From Sitta carolinensis (taxonomy: Eukaryota; Chordata; Aves; Passeriformes; Sittidae), in contig CM063285.1 in assembly GCA_032173965.1 (NCBI GenBank), forward strand, positions 26,509,660 to 26,573,659: a stretch of DNA of 64,000 nucleotides. Reading direction: 5' to 3'. The notes below the pieces were generated by a model. That model did no database searches, was not told the origin of the DNA, and saw nothing but the letters and a program-made list of their open reading frames with translations. The number at the start of each line of letters is the position of its first letter. Positions within the stretch are counted from its first letter, which is position 1. Of the stretch, positions 39,396-50,104 are shown in pieces. A program made the position numbers and the translations under genes.

Positions 39396-42300
39396 CAACA
39401 ATGTGAATGCTTGTAAACTTCTTGCCAAGTGTCTCTTAGAGGCAGATAGGCCTGAGGTTCTATGGAGCTTCAAGGAAAAGAGTCTGTCTAAAATATGTGG
39501 ATCTTCAAACTATCTCTCATCTCATCTCAGAGATTCCTGGTCCAGCATTTATCTTCCCTCTTTTTCTCTGTTCAGTGGCTGTTCAGCAGATCCAGACAAA
39601 ACTCAGATGAGGCTCTGCACAGTTTTTCACCAATCCTTCTCTATTTTGTGAAATTCCTGAATGCAACTGCATGTAGTGAGGTGCTCTAGAGTAAGGGATG
39701 TAAAAGTTTACTGTACTGAAACTAGCAGCAAAAAAAAAAAAGTAATGGTTTGCTGCAGTAGAATAAGAAGTAATTTTTCCTTGCTTTGCAACTTTTAACT
39801 AAGAAAAAAGGATACATCACATAATATGTGACCACTCCAAATATTTTTACTGAATAGTGATGATGTTGATGTGGAAAAAATGTCCCCAAAAGTGGTTTAG
39901 TTTCATATTATTTAGAAATTACTGCAAATTTTCATAGAATAGAGCATTCACTTCTAATTAGAAAATGTGATCAGCTTGGAAACCAAGCAGTTTTAATCTA
40001 ATGGTGTATTTGAGAACTAGAGAAGATATCACTGAATGTTTTTATTATTAAAGTATTCAAAACCTCTCGTATTTAAAAACATTCTAACTCCAGAGAACAT
40101 TTTACATATGCAATAACTGCTGTCATTGCTTCTATTATTATTCAATTGTGCCTTATCAAAAATCTTACATAATATTTAGTCAAAATGCCAGTCCAAAGGT
40201 TACCCATAAAGAAATGCAAGAGGATTTGCATAATAATTACTCATCAATTCAACCAAAGAAATAATGAGTCTTTTAAAAACCTGAAAATTTTAATAAGGTT
40301 ATAAATCCCACTTTACTATCAATATACTTGTGTTTTTCTTCCAAGGGTGCTCAAAAATCCTTTTAGAAGTAATAGTACAGTACACTCGTAGAAAATAAAT
40401 CACCTGACCATAATAGTTCCAGTCTTGGAAGATTGTTTCACTTAATTAATAATGCTAATAATCTGTGTTTCTGTATTATTTCCCTCTATTATTAATCATG
40501 TATTTCATGGGCATTATTAAATTAAATCTCCTAATACCCTGGGGGATGAGTAAGTCCTATTATTCCAGCTACAACATACAGCAGAGAATTTAGGTATGAA
40601 AAAGTGTAATAACTTGCTTAACAAGTATGAAGAAGGACAACTATTAAAAAATTCAGAGTAATTTCCACTCCTAGAATTAGGAAATATGTTTATAATCATA
40701 TGTTTTATATTTCTCCATGGTATTTTTAGTTTCTTTTTGTTTTCATGGATTTTGGACTTCAGTTGTTTTTTCAATAGTTCTTTTTAATGGTTGCTCTCTA
40801 CAGCCGTGGAGTCTAGAGAATTTGTTTTTCTTAAACTAGACTGAGAAAGATAATATTCACACATCAAAACTCATCCCCAGTTGCCTAGACTTCAGCAGAG
40901 CAACAAATTATTTAATGTTCAAACAAAAAAACTAGCAAAAAAAGAAAGAAACCTAAAATAATCCAATGAAGCAGAATTAAAATAAAATAATTTTTCTTAT
41001 TTTTTTTTCTTGATTAGGTCCTAAAGGTGAGCTTTTACATCCATACTCATGTGCCTTGCCTACAAAAGCAACTTGACTTTTGCCAGCTAATTATATGCAC
41101 AGTGGTTTTTCTTGAGTTAACTGAAATTTAATAAAGCCTCGGAACAACTGAGCACCAGAGTTATGTTTTACGTGTGTAATTAGAGGATTCTGGGCTGAAC
41201 TTTAGGTTCCAGTTTTGAAAAATCTTAGTCTATGTCTCCTGATTTTTACTCTTGGTTTCATGGAACATTTTTCTTCTTAACAGTTTTATTTATATTATAC
41301 TTGTCACCATAGCAGATTAGGGCAAAATAAATTCCACAATAATTCACCGAAAGCTGTGAGTTCTACTTTAAGATTCAGAGCAGTTGGTTCTTTATAAAGT
41401 ATTGCCATATTAACTACATAGTCTAGGAATTGATGGAATTATTTTAACAAAATTAGCACTTTTGACACATGCAGTACAGGAACCATAACAAAAGGAGAAG
41501 GTGAATAAAAACTATGCTTCCTGAAGCTGTTGGTGCTTTGTGAGACCAATTTTGTATAGTCTTTTTTAATGGATTTCTTTTTTCAAAATTTTCTCTGTCT
41601 AATTAAATTGACTTTTCCCTTCTACAGTGTAAACAAAACATATGTAAACTCAGCAGGTTCATGATAACCTGTTTGGCAGAATTTCTCAGCTTTGTGGTGC
41701 TCTTTAGCCTCAATATTCTCTCCAACCTTTCTATTGTAAGCTTATGTGAAATGAGGAGCAGATAGCTTAATATTTTTGACCTCCAGCAGAAATTTGAATG
41801 GAAACTACAGAAGCTCAAGCCCAATTAAGCACTAATATAATTGTCTTCATATAGCAGAAATAAGTTGTCCTTTCACTGTAATACTTCTATTTTATACTTG
41901 AGAGAAAGGACAAAAAGGGATAAGGAATGATTGCTTCAATCATCATATAGATCAAATATGAACTTCAACATGCAAGTAAGCACATAAAGGACTGTGCTCT
42001 TTGATTGACTCCTGGGCCTAATGCTGTCATAAATATAAGGTCAGCCACTTTTTCAGTGTCTGAACCAGACAATAATTTTTTTCCTTTATAACTGTACACT
42101 CCATTTGTGGACCGCACAGGGCTACACTTAATTTTTCTCTGTTTCCTGAATAATTGATACAGAGCCATTATCAAAACAGAACCCTTTCACAAAAGGGTTT
42201 TCCAATTCAGTCCTTTCACAAGCAATTTGACCTGCACATGAATTATAGTGAGATAATTTCTAAACCACCAGAGTTATTTTTCCTCTTAAAAATAAAATTG

Positions 42301-42690
42301 TTTAAAGACGATATACTCCAGATGAAAGCAGCAACATTTGGTATTAAAAAAATAAATAATCTCTATGTTAGAAATAATTATAATTTCTCAAAATCAATAT
42401 TTTTTAACTTGATTTTGCTTGGAAAGTATGCTGCATGTAACGACAGTACGAAGGAAAGTTCAATTCCATAATCGGTATTTAAACAGAATTTCCTTGGGGA
42501 TTTCATCACTTTCTTCTAGGCTTTTGAGGTAGGTTTTCCTTACATTTTAGGAAATTTTTTGCAGGTGGGTGATATTCTGAAGCCATTTATTTACTTTTTG
42601 GATGCACTTCTCAGTGAGATTAGAGGGTTTTCTTTTCCTTTTTTTTTTCTTTTTCTTTTTCCTTTAGGTTTCTTTTTCTTTGTTGTTTTA
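39396..42690. other. AT-rich gene-free DNA
   Basis: No gene or named repeat recognised. The frames at 39403-39689, 40517-40774, 41603-41824, 41965-42174 and 42154-42471 have no domain. A T/C-rich lead-in to the next repeat begins at about 42630. Confidence 0.7.
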
Positions 42691-42798
42691 TTTTCTTTTT
42701 CTTTTTCTTTTTCTTTTTCTTTTTCTTTTTCTTTTTCTTTTTTCTTTTTCTTTTTCTTTTTCTTTTTCTTTTTCTTTTTCTTTTTCTCTTTCTTTTTT
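42691..42798 (+). repeat. (CTTTTT)n hexanucleotide pyrimidine tract
   Basis: A 108-nt run containing only C and T, mostly period six (one C and five T), with minor irregularity at about 42738-42742 and 42785-42798. A less pure pyrimidine lead-in starts near 42630. Mirror-symmetric polypyrimidine tracts of this kind can adopt triplex (H-DNA) structure; that is general knowledge, not shown here. The Phe/Ser-rich frame across it is an artefact. Confidence 0.95.
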
Positions 42799-42830
42799 AT
42801 TTGGTAGGGACTATGTGGCTGTGAATAGCA

Positions 42831-42985
42831 AGCTGTATTAGCTCAGATGTTTAGAGCACGCTGCTATTAACATGAAGGACATCGGTTTGATCCCTTTATG
42901 AGCCATTCACCTAAGAGTGAGACTCAATGAACAGTGCGGGTCCCTTCCAACTCAGAATATTCTGTGATTCTGTGTGATTCTGTGG
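42831..42985 (+). mobile_element. tRNA-Ile-derived SINE with CR1-like tail (better copy)
   Basis: The head, about 42831-42910, is tRNA-Ile-like: an A-box-like TTAGCTCAGATGTTTAGAGC, an anticodon-region block CTGCTATTAACATG, and a B-box-like GGTTTGATCCC. A middle block follows, then a CR1-type 3' end: GTCCCTTCCAACTCAGAAT followed by ATTCTGTG octamers. Total length is about 155 bp. The tail CAACTCAGAATATT matches the copy at 9025-9130. Sharing the CR1 3' end suggests mobilisation by CR1 reverse transcriptase. The acceptor stem is not intact, so it is not a working tRNA gene. It resembles songbird TguSINE1-type elements; family assignment is inference. Confidence 0.85.
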
Positions 42986-44236
42986 AATTGAACTGAAAAC
43001 AAAGAGGCTGTCAACAGGCAACCTTTCAAATAAATAGGGGGAAAGCACACCTGACTGAGTGAAACATTAATCATCCTGTTTTGATCTTTTGGTCCTGTGT
43101 TCCTTCCATTGTGTCATTCCATGTTCTGTTTTCACATTTTGCTTGCGTTTGAAGACTTGAACTCTTCCTCCAAACTTGGTGTTTTACCAAAAGGAATAAT
43201 GAAATAGCATTATACCTCCATATTACAAAAACTTCTCTACATAGGCCCCAAACAGGCCTTTGTGTAATGCTGTAATGTCACCATAAAACTTGCAAAATCA
43301 CCTTCTAAGAGGCATGCTTCCGTAGGCCCAAAATGTCTTTCCAAGATACGCAGAGATACATTCTCCAGAATAATCTCAGACAACAGAATTAAGCAGTTTA
43401 ACCACTGTGAATGGTTCCAAAAGGGAAATTTTAAAACTGCAATATTTAAGTGTTTTTAAACATTTCTTTCATTTAAACCATTTTCTAACTACCCCGTGTT
43501 CTAATTATTTATACCTATAACAATTCAAATATGGATTTCATTTTTGGCCATATATACATATGTTTTTCTCATTTATTTTAAAGGTTCTGCAGTAAAAATT
43601 AATGTGTGGAAAGGCAATACATAAAACAGCATCAATAATGATAATTCATATATTCTGCTAAAGGCCAAACCACTGACAAAATGGCATTTCATATTTCCTC
43701 TTTTTTCAGGTAAAAAACTATCCATTTCATTTCTGCAGCATATTTATTGTCATTTGTTACAGCTTTGCTACATATGCTACTGTTGCTGTTTAAGCATTAT
43801 CTGTTACAAGAGTAACCTCATCAGCTACAATGGGATATATGTGCACATACTTATAAACTATTTTATTGTGCTTTAGCTATGCTTTACTTTACCCAGAATA
43901 AAAGAAAAAAATAGAACATAGGATAATCTTACAGATGTATCAAGAAACTGAACTAGATTTTTCAAAAGCTTATACATTTCTAAGTGCTTTTACCTTAAAA
44001 AGAAGAAAAAGGGCAGATTTATATATTAGCCGGAGCGTAATTTTTTTAATAATCATCAATGTCTTTATCTTGGTAGTATGCACAGATGACTAAATCAAAT
44101 AAAAAACATTGTACAAATATAGAGTGAAGACATACTGCAATCTCATATAACTTAAATTCTGAAAAAGTCTGGAAACAGAGGCTGTAGAAAAGAGTATTGT
44201 TAAAAGATCTAGTATATAATGAATACTGTTGGCATC

Positions 44237-44258
44237 AATTAATTAATTAATTAATAAT
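44237..44258. repeat. (AATT)n short tandem repeat
   Basis: About five AATT units, self-complementary. Confidence 0.88.
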
Positions 44259-44925
44259 TTTCTATTGCATTTTGAGTTTTTTCTTTGCATAATGTACCCA
44301 TTTCTTTTGTTAATTCTTATCAAGACTGATAGGAAAAGAATGGTAATGGTAATACCAGATGGGCAATTTCAGATACTGTGAAAAGGAGAGAAGGCTGTCA
44401 GCTGGAACTGGTCCATTGTTGTACTTCAGTCCAGGTGTAGTTTCTGTGCACTGTGAATCTTTCTACTTGTATTACTACTGCTCTTCAGCATTGCCAAAAA
44501 TCTCAATTTTGTTGAGATTCAGCTTTTTTTAATGTGAATAGATAAAGACAAAATCTGTTCACACTTTACCAGCTCTAACCTTCCCCCACAGTCTTTGCAC
44601 ACAGACAAATAAAGTTACCTTCCAAATTGCATAAATAGTGGGAAGATGTTTTTCATAATTACTTATTATCATTATGGAAGAAATTTGATGTATTTAAGAC
44701 TTCATATAAACTACAGAGAGTGGTTTTGACATGTTTTTTGTGAAAAACACATCTCTTATTTTCACCAACTGCAGACATTAAGAGAAACGGCCCTTATCCT
44801 CTTCCACGTAATCAATATAAAAATATTGCTGCGTGTCTTTTCCTATGACCTACAGCAGATGCTCTTCACTCTGCAAACTTAATTAAGCTTGTCTCCAGTA
44901 CCAGAAAGTCAAAGGACTGTCATGT

Positions 44926-44939
44926 GTATATATATATAT
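44926..44939. repeat. Short (TA)n run
   Basis: Seven TA units preceded by GTG. Confidence 0.85.
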
Positions 44940-47775
44940 GACATATAGGTGTGTAATATTTTACTTCTTTTAAAATCTCTAAAATATTTCTCAGTGGTGA
45001 CTCTTGCAGCCAATTCTGTCGCAGAAAACAAGATATGCTAGGCAATCAAAGACCACATTTCATTACTAAAGCATGAACTATTGAAATTAAGATAGGTTAA
45101 TTAGTGTGTCTGTTTGCACATGTTGACTTCTATGCAGCAGGTATCTTGGAAACTTTCTGAGTGAGATCATGTGATTCAAGACAGCAAATTATGTAAGAAT
45201 AATAGCACAAAACTGTTGTACTAACACTCTTCATTAAATTTTTTTCTAAGTTATTCCTCTATAGCTTAGCAGCATTTCTCTGTTATGAAGGCATGGTCAG
45301 TTGAAAATTAATTCACAAACAAGAAAACCCCTGTCATCTTCTACCATGGCATTTTCGGAATATCTATCATGTTCACAAAGATCTTGTATCTCTTGACAAG
45401 AGTGATCTTTTCCAAGACATGGTAGATGTCCTGCACAGACTCTACAATATCTGTCAACACCCTCTGTTAATGTGGATAGTATAATTTGCATATTAATATC
45501 TCACATAAAGGCTATATCATTAGCTAACTGAAATATCTACAAAGATAAAATGAACTGTCAGAGTTCCAACCCAAACATACTCAAATTAAGAATCATTTAA
45601 AATTAACTCTTAAATGTGCAATCAGCAAGCAAGAGTTTCTCTAAACAAAGAACCACAGCTGGGAACAAGAGAGATTTATAGTGTGACAGTATTATCATAA
45701 GTTCCCTAAATAACTCAATGTACGTGAGTACCAAAATTACTCTGTATGTAAGACACGTAGATGACATTTTCATCATCTGCATTTAAAATTTGGAATTTCT
45801 CAATTCAACAAAGATTCAGTAATTTTGATTCCCCTATGAAACAGTCTCTAGAAAATACTTAAAATTTCTTTAAAATGACCTTTCAAAATAGCCTGTGCCA
45901 TATCAAATTGGGAACCTAAAAATTTATATATACATCAAAAGCTTAGAATTACAGATGAAAGGCAAGAGAAACAATGTCAGGAAAAAGAGGAACACAGGAA
46001 AGTACTGCAGAATTGACTCTAAAGTAGCCTATGTGACTGTGAAAACATATGAATCACCATGAATAATTTTTTCAAAATGTCACCTAAGCACTTAGCAGTA
46101 AGCAAGAAATCTAGAAGGAATATTAGGAATTATTAGTGAATTCATACAGAACAAACCAGAAGATATAATCCTATTTTATACCAGTATAGTAAAATTTTAA
46201 AATGTCTAGGCAAGCACAACAGAGATTATCAGAAATGTTATTTTCTATAAACTCTTATGGACCTTGCACTGACTGCTCAGATTTTGTGGGTTCCCTTGGA
46301 GCTTATTGTTTCATCTACTTTTTTCATAGTCAGCCACAGTTGGCTTCCTTTAGAGACCCAATACCAGCTCACAGAAAGTTTTGATCTGTTCTCATGTTTT
46401 ACCTTCCTTCTTCATTGTTAATCAGCATTTCAAATTGGAGGGCAAAACTTCATATTGAAGTGATAAAAAATTGACAGTCATTTGTTTATATAGATGATAA
46501 GAATAAAAAAATTGCATAATGTGAGAGCTTGAAATTATGGTTTTACAAGTTATTAAAAATTAGTTTGGAAAGTTTCAAGAAACACATATACTTAGCTATT
46601 TGTTTCAGAATCTTACAGTTTATTTTCACAAAGCTTTAAACCTTTTCAAAAAAGGAAGAGTGTTAAAAAATATGAACAGCAATTCAAGTCTTTATTTTAA
46701 AAATTCTTTTTTATATTGTGATATCTAAGAAATATGATCATTAATATCTAGTATTCTTGTAACTAAACATTGTTGTGTAGCTATAAAAATATGAAAATAT
46801 ACTCAGGTTTCTTTTGATTTAGTTTCTGAACATATGCAGTAGTTAAGGCAGAACAGTACAACAACCATTTATTGACCTAAAACTTCCACAGCTGAACCCA
46901 CTGAGATACATTGTTCACAGTTACCAGCATAATACCCCAAAATCCACAATTGAAAGCTATTCAGTTTTACTTAGTAGGTTTGTTAGATATTCCTTGATAA
47001 GAACTTACCGTGAATATTTTACAAGCTATTTAGGGACATGGTTTTCAATTTGAGCTTGACAATTTTCAGTTTGTATAATCTCTGTCACTCAGTAAGGCTT
47101 GTCCTGCCTTTGACATGTAGGAAAGAGCTAGAATTTCTTCTGTAGTAATAGCCTGTCATATATAATAGCTGGTGTTTGGTTTTGATTTGTTAAAAATTCA
47201 TGTCACAGTTTGAAATGGCTCTGTGTACCTAGATATGATGTGGTGGTCCTACTCAGCCTCACCTGGAGCCTCCCCCCCTCACCCTCTGCCCCCTGTCGAT
47301 GTGCTAAGCACCCCATTTCAGCAAAGCCTAGGGGGTGTCCAGCCTCCTCAGTGGATCTCAGTCCTACACTGTGGGTACTTGCAGCCTGGATGTTTCTGCC
47401 AGAAGCTTTTGGTCGTGCTCTGTCTTTGGTCTTTGGCCTCTGTTTTGCTCCTGGCTGTCCTCCCTGGATATCCCAGGGGTCTCATGCACCATTCGCTGTA
47501 TTGACGCCTTAGGTTTTAGCTTTCATATTTTTCAGATTCTGTCCTGACTCAGTGTGCAACTCTGAACTTCATATAAAGTTGTTAGCAAGTTCTCCTCACA
47601 GACTAGTCAGACAAAACAATCCTTTTCCAGCCCGAGAACCAAGGACACCATTGCAGCTTTGGGCCCAAAAAGTACAAACGACAGTGAATTGAAAACGGAA
47701 ATCTGGGAGGATGGAACTTCATAACCTGAAGCTGTAATTGGACAATTAACCCCAATATGTAAATGGACCAAAACT

Positions 47776-47782
47776 TATAAAA
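47776..47782 (+). promoter_or_regulatory. LTR TATA box
   Basis: TATAAAA in the U3 part of the LTR, about 100 bp 5' of its polyA signal. Confidence 0.6.
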
Positions 47783-47882
47783 GAGTGAAAACCCATGGCC
47801 AGTCGTCCATCTAGGGTCCATCTTGGGCAAAGCCACAGCCGGGCTCTTGTACTGCCCAAGGTGTATCCTTTGAAGGCCTTCC

Positions 47883-47888
47883 AATAAA
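47883..47888 (+). terminator. LTR polyadenylation signal
   Basis: AATAAA in the context GCCTTCCAATAAATATC, at the expected R-region position of the LTR. Confidence 0.6.
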
Positions 47889-47970
47889 TATCTACTTTAT
47901 TCCCTTAACACTGTCTAGCCTCAGTTCCAGGCCAGCCTGGAGGCATCAGTATCAGTGTCTGGGCCAACCC

Positions 47971-49734
47971 TGACTCCCAGCTTACCTTTCCTAAGGAGCA
48001 GCAAGCCCTCACTACTCCCTGGCACTGTCAGAAGACAGCCAAAAGACTGGAACACGTACGTTGCCAGAATTCTTTTTCTAGATGACCCCAGGTATTGAAA
48101 AAAGAATAAACCCATTTAAGAAGTATTTGTATTTACATTTCCAGTTCCATTCTAGTTCAGCTTATAAAACTAATCTGGGGTTTATTGAACTTCTCTCTTG
48201 ATCTTAATTTGAAAAAATAAACCACTATCAAATAAAGAGCCACCAGATTAGTTACAAATTTATGTTCCTCTCTATATGTTTACTTTCAGCATGGATTATG
48301 CACGAATGTGTACTTAATAGGGCAGAATACACATGCACTGAAAATATGCAAACTTATATTCAAATATTAAACTATCTGAAGTCCTTGAATAAAATGTTAA
48401 GCATGTAAATGGATACTTAGAGGGTTGGTTTTTTTTTTTTTTTTGTGGAGCACAGTACATGTAGAAAACTATATTAGTAGACCCATATTCCAGAAAATTC
48501 TGATGTCAGCATTTTCTCTTTTTTGTCTAGAAAATTCCTTTTTCAATTCCTATTGCATTTTTAATTTTCTCCTGAAGGAATTTCTCTCATGATGCTTTTG
48601 ATTCTGCTTTTGATTTTTCAGGTACTACAAATTCATCACATTCTCTGCAGTTGATACTTACCCTTATAATTCTACACTTTACAATAATCAATATAAAACT
48701 TCTTTATTGCAGATACTGAAAGCACACTAGTTGAGAGTATGGAGATGGAAAAATAGCTCTTCCATCGTGTTTTTTAGGTAGCTTATACTGTTCTCCAAAA
48801 CATAGCATTTCTGCTTATTTTCAAAGTCAAATGTAAGCAAAGCAGCTTTTACAGTGTCTTTCATGTGATTCAGGCTGTAGTCTCTGTTGCTAGGCAGGTA
48901 AGCCAGTTTCCTCAACCTTTACCTGGTCTAATTCAACAGTAACAGCGGAATATTTTAACTCACTGTCTTCATTACACATAGCCTGATTTTAGTCCCTCAT
49001 TCCTTTTACTAGTCTTTTCTTTGTATATGACATACTTATCCCCATTAATATAACCAGAAAGTTTTCCTGTGCTTACAAAAAATAAACTGAGTAAATTTGT
49101 CTCCAGCCTTCAAATAATATTATTAATCCAATTAACCCTCCAAGCAAAAAGGAGGGAAAAACAATTTTGGGCATTAAGTATTATTTTAATTTCTGTGTCT
49201 GGCTGGACAGAACAGTCTCATTACTTCTACAGGAAATCTTTGTTTAGTTTTAATTGTGTAGATATCCAGTTTCCCTGGCAGCTACTCTAGGACTGCTAAA
49301 AAATCCCCCAATATTTTAATTCCACAACAACTTCAGTTCAATGAAACCACTAACTATACTCTTAAAATTGAAAGTTTTATGGATTTGAATATTTTTACAC
49401 TGTACCTCAGGCTTTAAAATTTTCTTAAACCATGGAAGTACAAAATCACATAGGTGAAGGACAAATGAGCAAATAATTGTTTTCAAAATTATTTTTCTAT
49501 TTGAGGTAAATTTCTGATTTTCAGTGTAATACTTCAACTCAGAAAGAAAAAGCCACCTTCCTTAAAATCAAATTCACTTTCTTAGAAACTGAGATGAGGA
49601 ACTGGTGACATTCCAGAGGAAAACATATTTGCTGCTCTCAGTTCACTGTCTTTCAACAGGCTTTTGGGGTAGATTCTTGGCTTATTTTCACTTACAATGC
49701 ACTGTGCCAAATAAACAGGGGGTTTGGTAGAAAG
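47971..49734. other. AT-rich gene-free DNA
   Basis: The first 140 bases are more GC-balanced and may be LTR U5 or adjoining element sequence. The rest is AT-rich with a T run at 48429-48444. No gene recognised. Confidence 0.65.
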
Positions 49735-49870
49735 TCATCAGTGGAATCCCACTCGAATTGTGCAGGGACACATGTTGTTCAGCATATTCCTAAATTATCT
49801 AGGGAAGATGATGAATTGTGCTGTTAGTCTGCTGATGGTAGTAAATTAGCCCAGGCAGTGAAAACGAAAC
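49735..49870 (+). mobile_element. CR1-like reverse-transcriptase relic
   Basis: A weak but ordered match to the CR1 ORF2 catalytic region: CAGGGACACATGTTGTTCAG, a stretch encoding a decayed version of the hydrophobic segment, and then CTGATGGTAGTAAATTAG, where CR1 normally has the codons of the Y/F-A-D-D motif followed by the helix. The aspartates are partly lost and stops are present, so it is dead. The match is by eye and could be partly fortuitous. Confidence 0.5.
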
Positions 49871-49913
49871 CTGAGTGCAGCACTGCAGAGCATTTCATGC
49901 CATTGCCTAACCC

Positions 49914-50104
49914 CGCAGGAACTCTGAAGCCGGTAAGGGCTGGGCGTGTGGAGGAAGCTGCGGCCCCGGTTCTGCCCGTGAGCATCAGAGGCTGGTTCCA
50001 GCCGGCAGGCGCCTCGGGAGGCTCGCAGTCCAACCCGCTGCTCAGAGCAAGGTCTGCTGGAGGGCAGAGGTCAGCTCCGGGAGCAGGTGCTCCGACGCAC
50101 TGCT
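49914..50104. other. CpG-dense island of unknown origin
   Basis: A roughly 190-bp segment with at least 14 CpG dinucleotides, set in very AT-rich, CpG-poor DNA. Short open frames on both strands (49824-50033 minus, 49858-50106 plus) follow from the GC content and show no domain. It directly follows a CR1-like relic, so it may be part of a composite or GC-rich repeat; a small promoter-type CpG island is the alternative. No TATA box, exon or splice structure is recognisable. Confidence 0.65.

Larger units (their letters stand above)
42986..47200. other. AT-rich gene-free DNA
   Basis: No gene recognised. It contains an AATT tandem run (44237-44258) and a short TA run (44926-44939). Small frames at 45297-45491 and 46202-46384 have no domain. 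Confidence 0.72.
47201..47970 (+). mobile_element. ERV LTR with TATA box and polyA signal, plus strand
   Basis: A long LTR-like block, probably a solo LTR. A TGTCACAGTTTGAAATGG start is followed by a GC-rich U3 part, then GTTTTAGCTTTCATATTTTT, CCTCACAGACTAGTCAGACA, CAGCCCGAGAACCAAGGACA and GACAATTAACCCCAATATG. A TATAAAA box (47776-47782) lies about 100 bp upstream of the polyA signal AATAAA (47883-47888), an expected promoter-R-polyA spacing. U5 appears to end near GGAGGCATCA (about 47950-47970). Limits are approximate, because a target duplication could not be found and the true 5' end might be nearer 47500. The low decay of the promoter region suggests a fairly young insertion. No internal genes follow. 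It resembles passerine LTRs known to me; the family is unverified. Confidence 0.75.

Noticed and set aside
42559..42807. Phe/Ser-rich 82-codon frame
   Set aside because: It is the translation of the C/T hexanucleotide repeat, not a protein.
42831..42910. Functional tRNA-Ile gene
   Set aside because: The acceptor stem cannot pair and a CR1 tail follows; it is the head of a SINE.
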